From Paractinoplanes ovalisporus (lineage in GTDB: Bacteria > Actinomycetota > Actinomycetes > Mycobacteriales > Micromonosporaceae): a DNA stretch of 64,000 bases. Location of the stretch: NCBI RefSeq assembly GCF_016834655.1, contig NZ_JAENHP010000005.1:248001-312000 (forward strand), read 5' to 3'. The notes under the pieces were generated by a model, which was not told where the DNA came from, did no database searches, and worked only from the letters and a program-made list of their open reading frames with translations. The position numbers and the translations under genes are program-made. This document shows, one piece after another, positions 40,120 through 49,433 of the stretch (its first letter is position 1; the number at the start of each line of letters is the position of its first letter).

Positions 40120-40674
40120 ATGACCGCCGCCACCTCGCGACCGTGGCTTGACGACCAGCCGGTTCAGGGGCCGCCGGTCCCGCCCGAGTGGCTGGCGTAC
40201 TACGCGCAGCAGCGGGCCGCCCGCGAGCCCGACCGGGTGACCCGGTTCGTCCAGAAGATCTGGACCAGGTCGCCGATCTGGGCCGCCCCGGTGGCGTTGC
40301 TGGTCTGCATGGGTGGCGCGGTCGGCTACACGCTGGCGACCCACCCGGCCGAGGCGGGCGCCGGCGACGCACCCACCTGCCTGCTGAAATACACCACCGG
40401 CTTCGTCTGCCCGGGCTGCGGCGGCACCCGCGCGGCCTGGTTCCTGCTGCACGGCGACGTCCCGGCCGCCGCCCGCCACCACGCCCTGTTCACCTTCGCG
40501 GTCCCGTTCCTGCTCTACCTCTACGTCGCCTGGGCCGCGAAGCGCCTCTTCAAATGGAACCTGCCGCAGCTCAATCTGAGCCCGGCCGTCCTGATCACGT
40601 TTGTCGCCGTGTGGGCGGTCTGGAGCGTGCTGCGCAACCTGCCCTGGGCCCCGTTCACCGCGCTCTACGTCTGA
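40120..40674 (+). CDS. DUF2752 membrane protein
   Basis: 184 residues. A cytoplasmic Pro-rich N-terminus (about 45 residues) is followed by three to four hydrophobic segments and the DUF2752 signature CPGCGGTRA (near residue 93), which looks like a metal- or heme-binding CxxCGG motif. The function of the family is not established. It is predicted to be leaderless, with dapA following 25 nt later under its own -10. Confidence 0.88.
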   Translation: MTAATSRPWLDDQPVQGPPVPPEWLAYYAQQRAAREPDRVTRFVQKIWTRSPIWAAPVALLVCMGGAVGYTLATHPAEAGAGDAPTCLLKYTTGFVCPGCGGTRAAWFLLHGDVPAAARHHALFTFAVPFLLYLYVAWAAKRLFKWNLPQLNLSPAVLITFVAVWAVWSVLRNLPWAPFTALYV

Positions 40675-40687
40675 CCGGGTCGTCCTA

Positions 40688-40693
40688 TAGGTT
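40688..40693 (+). promoter_or_regulatory. Leaderless -10 (TAGGTT) of dapA
   Basis: TAGGTT, 6 nt, ATG 40700. There is no Shine-Dalgarno site. It also rules out the GTG at 40694 as start. Confidence 0.65.
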
Positions 40694-40699
40694 GTGGGT

Positions 40700-41593
40700 A
40701 TGACGCACGACCCGCGACCCTTCGGACGGCTGCTGACCGCCATGGTCACCCCGTTCGCCCCGGACGGCTCCCTCGACGTCGAGGGCGCGGCGAAACTGGC
40801 CACCTACCTCGTGGACGAGCAGCGCAACGACGCGCTCGTCGTCAGCGGCACCACCGGTGAGTCGCCGACCACCACCGACGCGGAGAAGGACACCCTGCTG
40901 CGCGCCGTGGTCGAGGCGGTGGGTGACCGGGCTCAGGTCGTCGCGGGTGTGGGCACCAACAACACCGCACACACCATCGAGCTGGCCCACGCCGCGGAGA
41001 AGGCGGGCGCGCACGGCCTGCTGGTCGTGACGCCTTATTACAACAAGCCGCCGCAGTCGGGCGTGGCCAGGCATTTCCTCACCGTGGCGGACGCGGTCGG
41101 TCTGCCGGTGATGGTCTACGACATCCCGCACCGCGCCGGCACGGCGATCGCCACCGAGACGATGTGCCGCATCGCCGAGCACGATCGCATCGTGGCGGTC
41201 AAGGACGCCAAGGGCGACTTCGTCGCCAGTTCCTGGGTGCTCAGCCGCACCGGTCTGGCCTATTACTCCGGCGACGACGCGGCCACGCTGCCGCTGCTGT
41301 CGATCGGCGGGGCCGGCCTGGTCGGCACCTCCACCCATTTCACCGGTGTCCTGGCCAAAGACATGATCGAGGCCTTCGAGCGCGGTGACAACGCCGCCGC
41401 CCTGACCCTGCACCGGCAGGCTTTGCCGCTGTTCACCGGCATCTTCCGGGTCCCGGGCACCATGCTGGTCAAGGCGGGCCTGAACGCTCAGGGCCGCCCG
41501 GCCGGTCCGGTCCGGTCGCCGCTGGTCGACGCGACCGGTGCCGAACTCGACCAACTGCGCCAGGACGCCGCCGCAGCCGGCATCTCCCTGTGA
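40700..41593 (+). CDS. dapA: 4-hydroxy-tetrahydrodipicolinate synthase
   Basis: Condenses pyruvate with aspartate semialdehyde, the first committed step to diaminopimelate and lysine. 297 residues, (beta/alpha)8 barrel. The Schiff-base lysine is Lys168 in VAVKDAKGDF; GTTGESPT, YYNKPPQ and YDIPHRAG carry the other active-site residues. The ATG is leaderless. It is followed 41 nt later by the RNase J gene, the usual actinobacterial pair. Confidence 0.97.
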   Translation: MTHDPRPFGRLLTAMVTPFAPDGSLDVEGAAKLATYLVDEQRNDALVVSGTTGESPTTTDAEKDTLLRAVVEAVGDRAQVVAGVGTNNTAHTIELAHAAEKAGAHGLLVVTPYYNKPPQSGVARHFLTVADAVGLPVMVYDIPHRAGTAIATETMCRIAEHDRIVAVKDAKGDFVASSWVLSRTGLAYYSGDDAATLPLLSIGGAGLVGTSTHFTGVLAKDMIEAFERGDNAAALTLHRQALPLFTGIFRVPGTMLVKAGLNAQGRPAGPVRSPLVDATGAELDQLRQDAAAAGISL

Positions 41594-41634
41594 CGGGCGA
41601 GACCGGCCACACGACGAAAGACAGATAGAAGCGA

Positions 41635-43323
41635 ATGAGTCAAGCCCACGCGGAGCTCGATCCGCCCCCGCCGCTGCCCGAGGGCGCCCTGCGCGTCATC
41701 CCGATGGGCGGCCTCGGTGCCATCGGCCGCAACATGACCGTGCTCGAGTTCGACGGGAAGCTGCTCGTCATCGACTGCGGGGTGCTGTTCCCCGACGTCG
41801 AGCAGCCCGGCGTCGACCTGATCCTGCCCGACTTCTCGCCGATCCTCGACCGGCTCGACGACGTCCAGGCGATCGTGCTCACGCACGGCCACGAGGACCA
41901 CATCGGCGCGGTGCCCTACCTGCTCGCCCACAAGGCGGACATCCCGCTGGTCGGCTCGGAGTTCACGCTGGCGCTGGTCGAGGCCAAGCTGGCCGAGCGC
42001 CGCCTCGACCCGTACACGTTGACCGTGCGCGAGGGGCAGACCGAGCGTCTCGGACCGTTCGAGTGCGAGTTCTTCGCGGTCAACCACTCCATCCCCGACG
42101 CGCTCGCGGTCGCGGTGCGCACGCCGGCCGGGCTGATCCTGCACACCGGTGACTTCAAGATGGACCAGGTGCCGCTCGACGGCCGCATCACCGACCTGGC
42201 CGGTTTCGCCCGGCTCGGCGCCGAGGGTGTCGACCTGCTGCTCTCCGACTCGACCAACGCCGAGGTGCCCGGCTTCGTGGCGCCCGAGCGTGACATCGGC
42301 CCGGTGCTCAGCTCGATCTTCGGCAAGGCCCGCGGCCGCATCATCGTGGCCAGCTTCGCCTCCCACGTGCACCGCGTGCAGCAGGTCATGGACGCCGCCT
42401 GGGAGTACGACCGCAAGGTCGCGCTGATCGGCCGCTCGATGGTGCGCAACATGGGCATCGCCCGTGACCTGGGCCTGCTGAACATCCCGGACGGCCTGCT
42501 GGTCAACCTCGACGAGGCGACCAACATGCCGGGCGACGAGATCGTCTTCATGTCGACCGGGTCGCAGGGCGAGCCGATGAGCGCGCTGGGCCGCATGGCC
42601 ACCGGCGACCACCGGCACATCACCATCGCCCCCGGCGACACGGTCGTGCTGGCCAGCTCGCTGGTGCCGGGCAACGAGACCTCGGTCTACCGGGTGATCA
42701 ACCGGCTGTCCCGGGCCGGCGCCACGGTCGTGCACAAAGAGACGGCCAAGGTGCACGTCTCGGGTCACGCCCCGGCCGGTGAGTTGCGCTACCTGCTCAA
42801 CGTCGTACGCCCGAGCAACCTCATGCCGGTGCACGGCGAGTGGCGGCACCTGCGCGCCCACGCCCAGCTCGGCGTCGAGACCGGGGTCGCGCCCGACCGG
42901 GTGGTGCTCTGCGAGGACGGCGACGTCGTCGACCTGGTCGAGGGTCACGCCCGGCACGTCGGCCGGGTGCAGAACCGGTACGTCTACGTCGACGGCCTCG
43001 CGGTCGGTGACGTCAGCGAGTCGCTGCTGACCGAGCGGCGCATCCTGGGCGACGGCGGCTTCATCTCGGCCACCGTGGTGATCGACTCGGTGACCGGCAA
43101 GGTCGTCGGCGAGCCGAACATCTCGGCCAAGGGCTTCAGCGAGGACCCGGACGCGTTCAACCCGGTGATCCCTCTGCTGACCGCCGCGCTGCACCGCTCG
43201 GCCGAGGACGGCATCACCGACACGCACCAGTTGCAGCAGGTCGTGCGGCGTACGGTCGGTCGCTGGGTCAACGACGCCTATCGTCGCCGGCCCATGATCG
43301 TGCCGACCGTCGTAGAAGTCTGA
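41635..43323 (+). CDS. rnj: Ribonuclease J
   Basis: Metallo-beta-lactamase-fold endo/5'-exoribonuclease for mRNA decay and rRNA maturation. 562 residues. The zinc motif is HGHEDH (His84-His89), followed by NHSIPDA, HTGDFKMD and the beta-CASP domain (SDSTNAE, FASHVHRVQQ) and a C-terminal domain (SGHAPAGELRYLLNVVRPSNLMPVHGE region). The start has only a weak purine stretch upstream. It is downstream of dapA as in mycobacteria. Confidence 0.96.
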   Translation: MSQAHAELDPPPPLPEGALRVIPMGGLGAIGRNMTVLEFDGKLLVIDCGVLFPDVEQPGVDLILPDFSPILDRLDDVQAIVLTHGHEDHIGAVPYLLAHKADIPLVGSEFTLALVEAKLAERRLDPYTLTVREGQTERLGPFECEFFAVNHSIPDALAVAVRTPAGLILHTGDFKMDQVPLDGRITDLAGFARLGAEGVDLLLSDSTNAEVPGFVAPERDIGPVLSSIFGKARGRIIVASFASHVHRVQQVMDAAWEYDRKVALIGRSMVRNMGIARDLGLLNIPDGLLVNLDEATNMPGDEIVFMSTGSQGEPMSALGRMATGDHRHITIAPGDTVVLASSLVPGNETSVYRVINRLSRAGATVVHKETAKVHVSGHAPAGELRYLLNVVRPSNLMPVHGEWRHLRAHAQLGVETGVAPDRVVLCEDGDVVDLVEGHARHVGRVQNRYVYVDGLAVGDVSESLLTERRILGDGGFISATVVIDSVTGKVVGEPNISAKGFSEDPDAFNPVIPLLTAALHRSAEDGITDTHQLQQVVRRTVGRWVNDAYRRRPMIVPTVVEV

Positions 43324-43412
43324 GGCAATTTAAACCTTTCGCTGCCCTGTTCCGTACTTCTGGTCACGACGGTGCCGCCCCCACGGCACCTGTGGCGAGG
43401 GGAGTACCTCAG

Positions 43413-44951
43413 ATGCAGCGCAGACGGATCGCCGTGGCGGCGGCGGTCGTGGTCGCGGCCGGGGCAGCGGTGGCTTTCACCCTGCCCTCCATGGCCGGCA
43501 CCACGCCGTCAAGCACCACCGCCCAACCCGAGCCGGGTGGCGTCGCGCCGCAGCTTCTTGCGGCGATGAAGCGTGACCTGGGCCTGGACGGCGATCAGGC
43601 GACGGCTCGCCTGGCCCGGTCGAAGTGGGCCAGCGGCGTGACCTCCAAGCTGTCCGCGCAGACGGGCGCCGACTTCGGCGGTGCGTGGCTGGCGACGGAC
43701 GGCAACACGCTGAAGGTCGCCGTGACCGACCCGGCCGCGGAAGAGGCGGTCCGCGCCGCCGGTGCCGAGCCGGTGCTGGTCAAGCGCAGCGAGCAGGCGC
43801 TCGTCAAGGCCAAGGAGGCGCTCGACTCGGTCGACTCCGACGCCGAGGGCATCACCGGGTGGTACGTCGACGTCAAGACCAACAAGCTGGTCGTCGTGGC
43901 CAAGCCGGGCGAGGTCTCCGCGGCCAAGAAGCTGGCCCGCGCGGCCGGTGTCGCCGCCGGGACCTACTCGGTGGTCACCAGCGAGGCCCAGCCGAAGCCG
44001 CTGTTCGACGTGCGCGGCGCCGACCCGTACTTCATCGCGGTCGACGGCGGCACCGCGCGCTGCTCGATCGGGTTCTCGGTCGAGGGCGGCTTCGTCACGG
44101 CCGGCCACTGCGGCGAGGTCGGCACCACCACGACCGGCTTCAACCAGGAGGCCCAGGGCACGGTTCGCGCCTCGACCTTCCCGGGCGACGCCGACATGGG
44201 CTTCGTCGAGGTCAACGGCGACTGGACCCCGCGTGCGGTGGTCAACGACTTCGAGGGCAACGAGCTCCCGGTCGCCGGCAACACCGAGGCCCCGGTGGGC
44301 GCCGCGGTCTGCCGTTCCGGCTCCACCACCGGCACGTTCTGCGGCACGATCCTCGCCAAGAACCAGACCGTGGTCTACCCGGAGGGCGCGGTCACCGGCC
44401 TCACCCGCACCAACGTCTGCGCCGAGGGCGGCGACTCCGGCGGTCCGTGGCTCAGCGGCGACCAGGCCCAGGGCATGACCTCGGGCGGCTCCGGTGACTG
44501 CACGGTCGGCGGCGAGACCTTCTTCCAGCCGATCAACGAGATCCTGGCCGCCGAGAACCTGACGCTGGTGACCAGCGGGGGCGGCGACAACGGCGCCGGT
44601 GGTGGCGAGGCCGAGCCGGCCCCGCCGGCCGAGTCCGCGAACGCCTGTGACGATCAGGCCGTGCAGCGCGCGGGCAGCCTGCCCCGCGCCCGCACCGCGC
44701 AGGCCCAGCCCGACGGCGCCGCGTTCCGGTCCAACGCCGGCACGCAGACCGCCTGCCTGACCGCCGCCGACGGGGCCGACTTCGACCTCTTCCTGCAGCG
44801 GCTCACCAACCGGGGCTTCCGCACGGTCGCCAGCGACACCGGCGACGGTGACAAGTCGATCACCTTCAACGGCCGCTCCGGCACGTACCGGTACGTCGTC
44901 GTTGCCACCTCCGGCAACGGCTCGTACAACCTGGGGTTCAGCACCCCGTGA
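43413..44951 (+). CDS. Secreted S1-family serine protease with pro-domain
   Basis: 512-residue exported protease of the streptogrisin/alpha-lytic type. A signal peptide (MQRRRIAVAAAVVVAAGAAV) precedes a pro-region (about 30-195) that helps the protease fold. The catalytic triad is His232 (TAGHCG), Asp261 (DADMGF) and Ser342 (GGDSGGPW), with paired cysteines nearby. A Gly/Pro linker leads to a C-terminal beta-sandwich (about 410-512, ending SGNGSYNLGFSTP) resembling a pre-peptidase C-terminal domain. GAGGGGAG lies 8 nt before ATG 43413. It stands alone and is followed by a palindrome. Confidence 0.93.
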   Translation: MQRRRIAVAAAVVVAAGAAVAFTLPSMAGTTPSSTTAQPEPGGVAPQLLAAMKRDLGLDGDQATARLARSKWASGVTSKLSAQTGADFGGAWLATDGNTLKVAVTDPAAEEAVRAAGAEPVLVKRSEQALVKAKEALDSVDSDAEGITGWYVDVKTNKLVVVAKPGEVSAAKKLARAAGVAAGTYSVVTSEAQPKPLFDVRGADPYFIAVDGGTARCSIGFSVEGGFVTAGHCGEVGTTTTGFNQEAQGTVRASTFPGDADMGFVEVNGDWTPRAVVNDFEGNELPVAGNTEAPVGAAVCRSGSTTGTFCGTILAKNQTVVYPEGAVTGLTRTNVCAEGGDSGGPWLSGDQAQGMTSGGSGDCTVGGETFFQPINEILAAENLTLVTSGGGDNGAGGGEAEPAPPAESANACDDQAVQRAGSLPRARTAQAQPDGAAFRSNAGTQTACLTAADGADFDLFLQRLTNRGFRTVASDTGDGDKSITFNGRSGTYRYVVVATSGNGSYNLGFSTP

Positions 44952-44994
44952 CGCGCCCGGCCACCAACCCTGCCTAGGTGGCGAAAGCGCAAGT

Positions 44995-45028
44995 GATGCC
45001 CGGGAGACCCAGCGGTCTCCCGGGCATC
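44995..45028. terminator. Bidirectional-type hairpin between protease and YbjN genes
   Basis: GATGCCCGGGAGACC / GGTCTCCCGGGCATC, a perfect 15-bp stem with loop CAGC and no U-tract, between two convergent genes. Confidence 0.7.
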
Positions 45029-45070
45029 AGCACGTCGGGAGAAGAATCAGGAGGCACATCGGGAGAAAAC

Positions 45071-45484
45071 CTAGGACGACTGCCGCAGCTCGGCGACCTC
45101 GTTCGCGAGCTGAACACTGGTGGCGACGGCGGCGATGATCACCTGGTCGAGCTGCTCGGGGGTCACTCCCTTTTCCCAGTCGCTGATCACCTCACCGACC
45201 ACCAGCACCGTGCCGTCATCGTTGACGTGCACGTACGCCTTGGGGAAGAGCTGGTCGTGGTTCCAGGCGTTGCAGAACTCGTACAGCCGGGGAACCTCGT
45301 CCATCCCGAACAGGTGCTGCACCATCGCCCGGACCTGGAGCACCTCCTGCTGCTGCCCGATCCGGAAGAAATAGATCAGGTTGCCCTGGAAGTTGCCGCC
45401 GATGTCACCGTCGGCGTCCTCGAAGTACTTGAATTCCCGCGCGTCGAGCGCGTCCGTGATCATCTGCTTGGTGAAGGGCTGCAC
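45071..45484 (-). CDS. YbjN domain-containing protein
   Basis: 137 residues with the YbjN fold pattern (DGDIGGNFQGNLIYFFRIG, NAWNHDQLFPKAYVHV). This fold is related to type III secretion chaperones and is common in actinobacteria as a sensory or chaperone-like protein. The exact role is unknown. The GTG start is exactly 6 nt after TAGGGT on the minus strand. It is divergent from ftsK, which also has a leaderless promoter. Confidence 0.9.
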   Translation of the reverse strand: MQPFTKQMITDALDAREFKYFEDADGDIGGNFQGNLIYFFRIGQQQEVLQVRAMVQHLFGMDEVPRLYEFCNAWNHDQLFPKAYVHVNDDGTVLVVGEVISDWEKGVTPEQLDQVIIAAVATSVQLANEVAELRQSS

Positions 45485-45490
45485 CCGACG

Positions 45491-45496
45491 ACCCTA
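45491..45496 (-). promoter_or_regulatory. Leaderless -10 (TAGGGT) of the ybjN-like gene
   Basis: TAGGGT, 6 nt, GTG 45484 on the minus strand. Confidence 0.65.
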
Positions 45497-45548
45497 CGTC
45501 GTGCGTCGTGGCTCGGTGCGCCTCCCGGATTCATGAGCATCGCGGCGA

Positions 45549-45554
45549 TACGGT
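45549..45554 (+). promoter_or_regulatory. Leaderless -10 (TACGGT) of ftsK
   Basis: TACGGT, 6 nt, ATG 45561; this decides against the in-frame GTG at 45555. Confidence 0.65.
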
Positions 45555-45560
45555 GTGACC

Positions 45561-48101
45561 ATGGCGGGCCGAACCTCTCCGGCGAGCCGGGGTCGCGCCG
45601 CGTCCACGTCGCGCGGCGCCGCGACCAGTCGTGCCCGGCAACCGGCGGCGCGCCAGCCCGCCCGCAAGGCCACCAAGTCGACCCGCCCGGCCGCCCGCCG
45701 CTCGGCGGCCCGCGCGCGCCCGTCGATGGGCTCGGCGATCGCCACCAGCATGGGCCGCGGCCTGGGCGCGCTGTGGATGGGCCTGGCGCACAGCGTCGGC
45801 TGGGCCGCCCGCGGCGTCGGCCGGCAGGCCGCCACCGCCAAGGAGATCGATCCGGAACACCGCCGCGACGGCGCCGGCCTGCTCATGCTCGGCCTGGCCA
45901 TCCTGGTCGGGGTGGCGGTCTGGGCCAACAGCGCGGGCCCGGTCGGGCAGTGGCTGGCCGACTCGACCCACCTGTTTTTCGGCGGGCTCGCCGTGCTGCT
46001 CCCGCTGCTGCTGCTCTATGGCGCGGTCCGGTTGATGCGCAAGCCGGCCGACCCGGAGCACCGCGGCCGCTCGGTGGTCGGCTGGACGGCCCTGGTCGTC
46101 GCCACCGCCGCGCTGCTGCACCTCAGCGAGCGGCCCACCGACGACGTGGGCATCACCAAGGCGGGCGGCCTGCTCGGCTACGCGTTCGGCGCGCTGCTGG
46201 AACGGGCGGTCACCGCCTGGGTCGCCGTGCCGCTGCTGGTGCTGCTGTTCGTCTTCGGCCTGCTGGTGATCACGGCCACGCCGATCAACAAGATCCCCGA
46301 GCGGATCATGCTGCTGGTCGACGTGCTGATGGGCCGTTCCACCGAGCGGGCCCCGCTGCCCACGCCGGAGCTGCCCGACGACTACGACCCCGACGGCGAC
46401 GACGACGAGGAGGAGCCGGCCAAGAAGCGCCGCCCGTCGCGCCGCCGCCAGGGTTCGCTCGCCGACATCGGCCTGGCCGAGCCCGAGCCGGTCGCCGAGG
46501 AGGACGACTTCCTGCTGCACGACACCGTGGTCGTGCCCAAGCAGCCCAACGCCGGCAAGAAGAAGCCCGAGCCGCCGGAGCACTCGGAGCCGCTGCCGAC
46601 CCGGGCCGAGCAGCTCGAGATCAGCTCGGTGCCGGGCGACTACCGCCTGCCGCCGCCCAGCCTGCTCGGCAAGGGTGCGCCGCCGAAGTCGCGCAGCCGC
46701 GCCAACGACGAGATCATGGCCGCCCTGTCCGGGGTGTTCGAGCAGTTCAACGTCGACGCGATGGTCACCGGCTTCACCCGGGGGCCGACGGTCACCCGCT
46801 ACGAGGTCGAGATCGGGCCGGGCACCAAGGTGGAGCGCATCACCCAGCTCTCGCGCAACATCGCGTACGCGGTGAAGTCGCCCGACGTGCGCATCCTGAG
46901 CCCGATCCCGGGCAAGAGCGCGGTCGGTGTCGAGATCCCCAACACCGACCCCGAGAACGTGTCGCTGGGTGACGTGCTGCGCTCGCGGGCCTCGACCGCC
47001 GACCACCACCCGATGCTGGTCGCACTGGGCAAGGACATCGAGGGCGGCTTCGTGGTGGCCAACCTGGCCAAGATGCCGCACATCCTGATCGCGGGCGCGA
47101 CCGGCGCCGGCAAGAGCTCCTGCCTCAACTCGCTGCTGGTGTCGCTGCTGACCCGGTCCACCCCCGACGAGGTACGGCTGCTGCTGGTCGACCCGAAGCG
47201 GGTGGAGATGACCGCGTACGAGGGAATCCCGCACCTCGTCACGCCGATCATCACGAACCCGAAGAAGGCCGCCGACGCCCTCGAATGGGTCGTCCGCGAG
47301 ATGGACATGCGCTACGACGACCTCGCGGCCAACGGCGTACGCCACATCGACGACTTCAACCGCAAGGTCCGCAACGGCGAGATCACCGCGCCTCCGGGCA
47401 GCGAGCGGGTCATGAAGCCGTACCCGTACCTTCTGGTGATCATCGACGAGCTGGCCGACCTGATGATGGTCGCCCCGCGCGACGTCGAGGACTCGGTCGT
47501 CCGCATCACCCAGCTCGCCCGGGCCGCCGGCATCCACCTGGTGCTGGCCACCCAGCGCCCGTCGGTCGACGTGGTCACCGGCCTGATCAAGGCCAACGTG
47601 CCGTCGCGTCTGGCGTTCGCGACGAGCTCGCTGGCCGACAGCCGGGTCATCCTCGACCAGCCGGGCGCCGAGAAGCTGCTCGGCCGTGGTGACGGCCTGT
47701 TCCTGCCGATGGGCGCGTCCAAGCCCGTCCGCATCCAGGGCGCCTGGGTCGACGAGAAAGAGATCGCGGCGGTCGTCAAGTTCTGCAAGGACCAGCGCGA
47801 GCCCGAGTTCCGCGAAGACGTCACCGAGGCCCCGGCCAGCAAGAAGAAGCAGATCGACGAGGAGATCGGCGACGACCTGGAGCTGCTGGTCCAGGCGATC
47901 GAGCTGGTTGTGACGTCGCAGTTCGGCTCGACGTCGATGCTGCAGCGCAAGCTGCGGGTCGGTTTCGCCAAGGCGGGCCGCTTGATGGACCTCATGGAGA
48001 CGCGCGGCATCGTCGGCCCGTCCGAGGGGTCCAAGGCCCGCGACGTACTGATCAAGCCGGACGAGCTCGAGGAGAGCCTGGCCACGCTGCGGGTCGATTA
48101 A
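45561..48101 (+). CDS. ftsK: DNA translocase FtsK
   Basis: Septal DNA pump for chromosome segregation. 846 residues. An Arg/Ala-rich basic N-terminus (about 60 residues) precedes four hydrophobic segments (about 100-250), an acidic/Lys linker (about 270-370) and the RecA-like motor with Walker A GATGAGKS (near 513) and Walker B LVIIDELADLM (near 624). The C-terminal gamma winged helix (about 775-846, LVVTSQFGSTSMLQRKLRVGFAKAGRLMD-like) reads KOPS sites. A lone leaderless gene. Confidence 0.96.
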   Translation: MAGRTSPASRGRAASTSRGAATSRARQPAARQPARKATKSTRPAARRSAARARPSMGSAIATSMGRGLGALWMGLAHSVGWAARGVGRQAATAKEIDPEHRRDGAGLLMLGLAILVGVAVWANSAGPVGQWLADSTHLFFGGLAVLLPLLLLYGAVRLMRKPADPEHRGRSVVGWTALVVATAALLHLSERPTDDVGITKAGGLLGYAFGALLERAVTAWVAVPLLVLLFVFGLLVITATPINKIPERIMLLVDVLMGRSTERAPLPTPELPDDYDPDGDDDEEEPAKKRRPSRRRQGSLADIGLAEPEPVAEEDDFLLHDTVVVPKQPNAGKKKPEPPEHSEPLPTRAEQLEISSVPGDYRLPPPSLLGKGAPPKSRSRANDEIMAALSGVFEQFNVDAMVTGFTRGPTVTRYEVEIGPGTKVERITQLSRNIAYAVKSPDVRILSPIPGKSAVGVEIPNTDPENVSLGDVLRSRASTADHHPMLVALGKDIEGGFVVANLAKMPHILIAGATGAGKSSCLNSLLVSLLTRSTPDEVRLLLVDPKRVEMTAYEGIPHLVTPIITNPKKAADALEWVVREMDMRYDDLAANGVRHIDDFNRKVRNGEITAPPGSERVMKPYPYLLVIIDELADLMMVAPRDVEDSVVRITQLARAAGIHLVLATQRPSVDVVTGLIKANVPSRLAFATSSLADSRVILDQPGAEKLLGRGDGLFLPMGASKPVRIQGAWVDEKEIAAVVKFCKDQREPEFREDVTEAPASKKKQIDEEIGDDLELLVQAIELVVTSQFGSTSMLQRKLRVGFAKAGRLMDLMETRGIVGPSEGSKARDVLIKPDELEESLATLRVD

Positions 48102-48104
48102 AGA

Positions 48105-49352
48105 TCAAGGTCCCACGGCCGGCGTACGGTCGCGGGCCGGCGCTTCCAGCCCCCGCGCGTCGCCGAACATGGCCGTGAACTCCCGGTCGATCTCGTCGTC
48201 GGCCCGCGCCGGCGGGGTGAAGGCGTCGCGGAACAGCCGGTGGGCGACGACGATCAGGGCGGCCAGCATCAGCAGGGCGGCGATCGTGGGCAGCACCGGG
48301 ACGACCCGGCCGAACAGATAAGGCTGGTAGGAGAGCAGCGACGACGCCTGCACCAGCAGCGGGACATACCAGAGCCGGGGCATGAAGACGGCCAGGATGA
48401 TCGTCGTCACGTCGGCCAGGAAGAAGTACCGCTCGTGCATGCCGGGCAGCAGGAACGGCACCAGGATCGAGAACAGGGCGGCGATCAGCACGATCCGTTC
48501 GGTGGTGAGTTCGACCGAGCGCGCGATCAGCACGTAGACGACCCCGATGACCACCGCCGCGCAGAACAGGTAGCCCAGCATCCGCAGGCTGTCCTCCCGG
48601 ATGCTGCCGGTGACCAGGGCGAACACGTTGGGGGCGCGCAGGCTCAGCTCGGGCACGTTGACGGCCTGACGGTTCATCGAATAGATCGTCAGCAGCTCGA
48701 CCGGGTCGCGGCCGAAGACGACGGCCGGGACGTCGAGCAGCAGGTACGCGGCGGGGGCGGCCAGCAGCGTACGCCAGGGAATGCGGCCGGCCAGGACGAG
48801 CAGCAGCAGGAGCGGGAGGATGAAGACGCCCTGGGGTTTGAGGGCGACCGCGACCCCGCACAGGGCCACACCCCACCACGGCTTGTCCCGCAGCAGGTAG
48901 TAGACCCCGCCCAGCGCCGGGGCGGCCCACATCGCGTCGATCTGCCCCCACCATGAGGCGTTGAGCACAACGGTCGGCAACAGCACCACGACCAGCGCCG
49001 CGGCGACCGGGATGCGGCTGTTCGGATAGCGCAGCGCCACGATCCGGTAGGTGAAGAACGCCAGCACGACGTCGAACACCACCCACATCGCCTTGATCTT
49101 GAGGATCAGCGGGCCGGGCACGAGGTGGAGGAACGCCAGCAGATAGACGAACGGGGCGTTGTAGTTGCCGACATCGGCCCCGATCGCCCGCCAGTCACCG
49201 ACCCGGCCCAGCTCGCGGTACCACTGGAAGAAGATGTTCATGTCGTTCGTCTTCTCGCGGAAACCGGCCCAGCGGGCCAGGATCGCGATCACGACGAGGG
49301 CGGCGATGAGCAGCCACTCCGCGTGCCGGGCGGGCGTCTTTGAAGTCTGCAT
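48105..49352 (-). CDS. GT-C type membrane glycosyltransferase (Gpi18-related mannosyltransferase-like)
   Basis: 415-residue polytopic membrane protein with about ten hydrophobic segments. The early acidic loop motif (KTNDMNIFFQWY) has the DxN-type residue expected for a lipid-linked sugar donor. WWGQIDAMWAAP, ALKPQGVFILP and LPGMHERYFF are hallmark motifs of the COG5542 Gpi18-related mannosyltransferases. It probably adds mannose to a cell-envelope lipid or glycan from a polyprenyl-phosphate donor. Its 3' end is 3 nt from the ftsK stop (convergent), and its 5' end faces rimO. Confidence 0.8.
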   Translation of the reverse strand: MQTSKTPARHAEWLLIAALVVIAILARWAGFREKTNDMNIFFQWYRELGRVGDWRAIGADVGNYNAPFVYLLAFLHLVPGPLILKIKAMWVVFDVVLAFFTYRIVALRYPNSRIPVAAALVVVLLPTVVLNASWWGQIDAMWAAPALGGVYYLLRDKPWWGVALCGVAVALKPQGVFILPLLLLLVLAGRIPWRTLLAAPAAYLLLDVPAVVFGRDPVELLTIYSMNRQAVNVPELSLRAPNVFALVTGSIREDSLRMLGYLFCAAVVIGVVYVLIARSVELTTERIVLIAALFSILVPFLLPGMHERYFFLADVTTIILAVFMPRLWYVPLLVQASSLLSYQPYLFGRVVPVLPTIAALLMLAALIVVAHRLFRDAFTPPARADDEIDREFTAMFGDARGLEAPARDRTPAVGP

Positions 49353-49421
49353 GGTGACCTGGGGTACGGCCCCGGCCCCCGATCGGATCAGTGCGCGGGT
49401 GAACGAGGGTGGGAAGACGGC

Positions 49422-49427
49422 TAACCT
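49422..49427 (+). promoter_or_regulatory. Leaderless -10 (TAACCT) of rimO
   Basis: TAACCT, 6 nt, GTG 49434. Drives the rimO-pgsA-cinA unit. Confidence 0.65.
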
Positions 49428-49433
49428 TGCCTG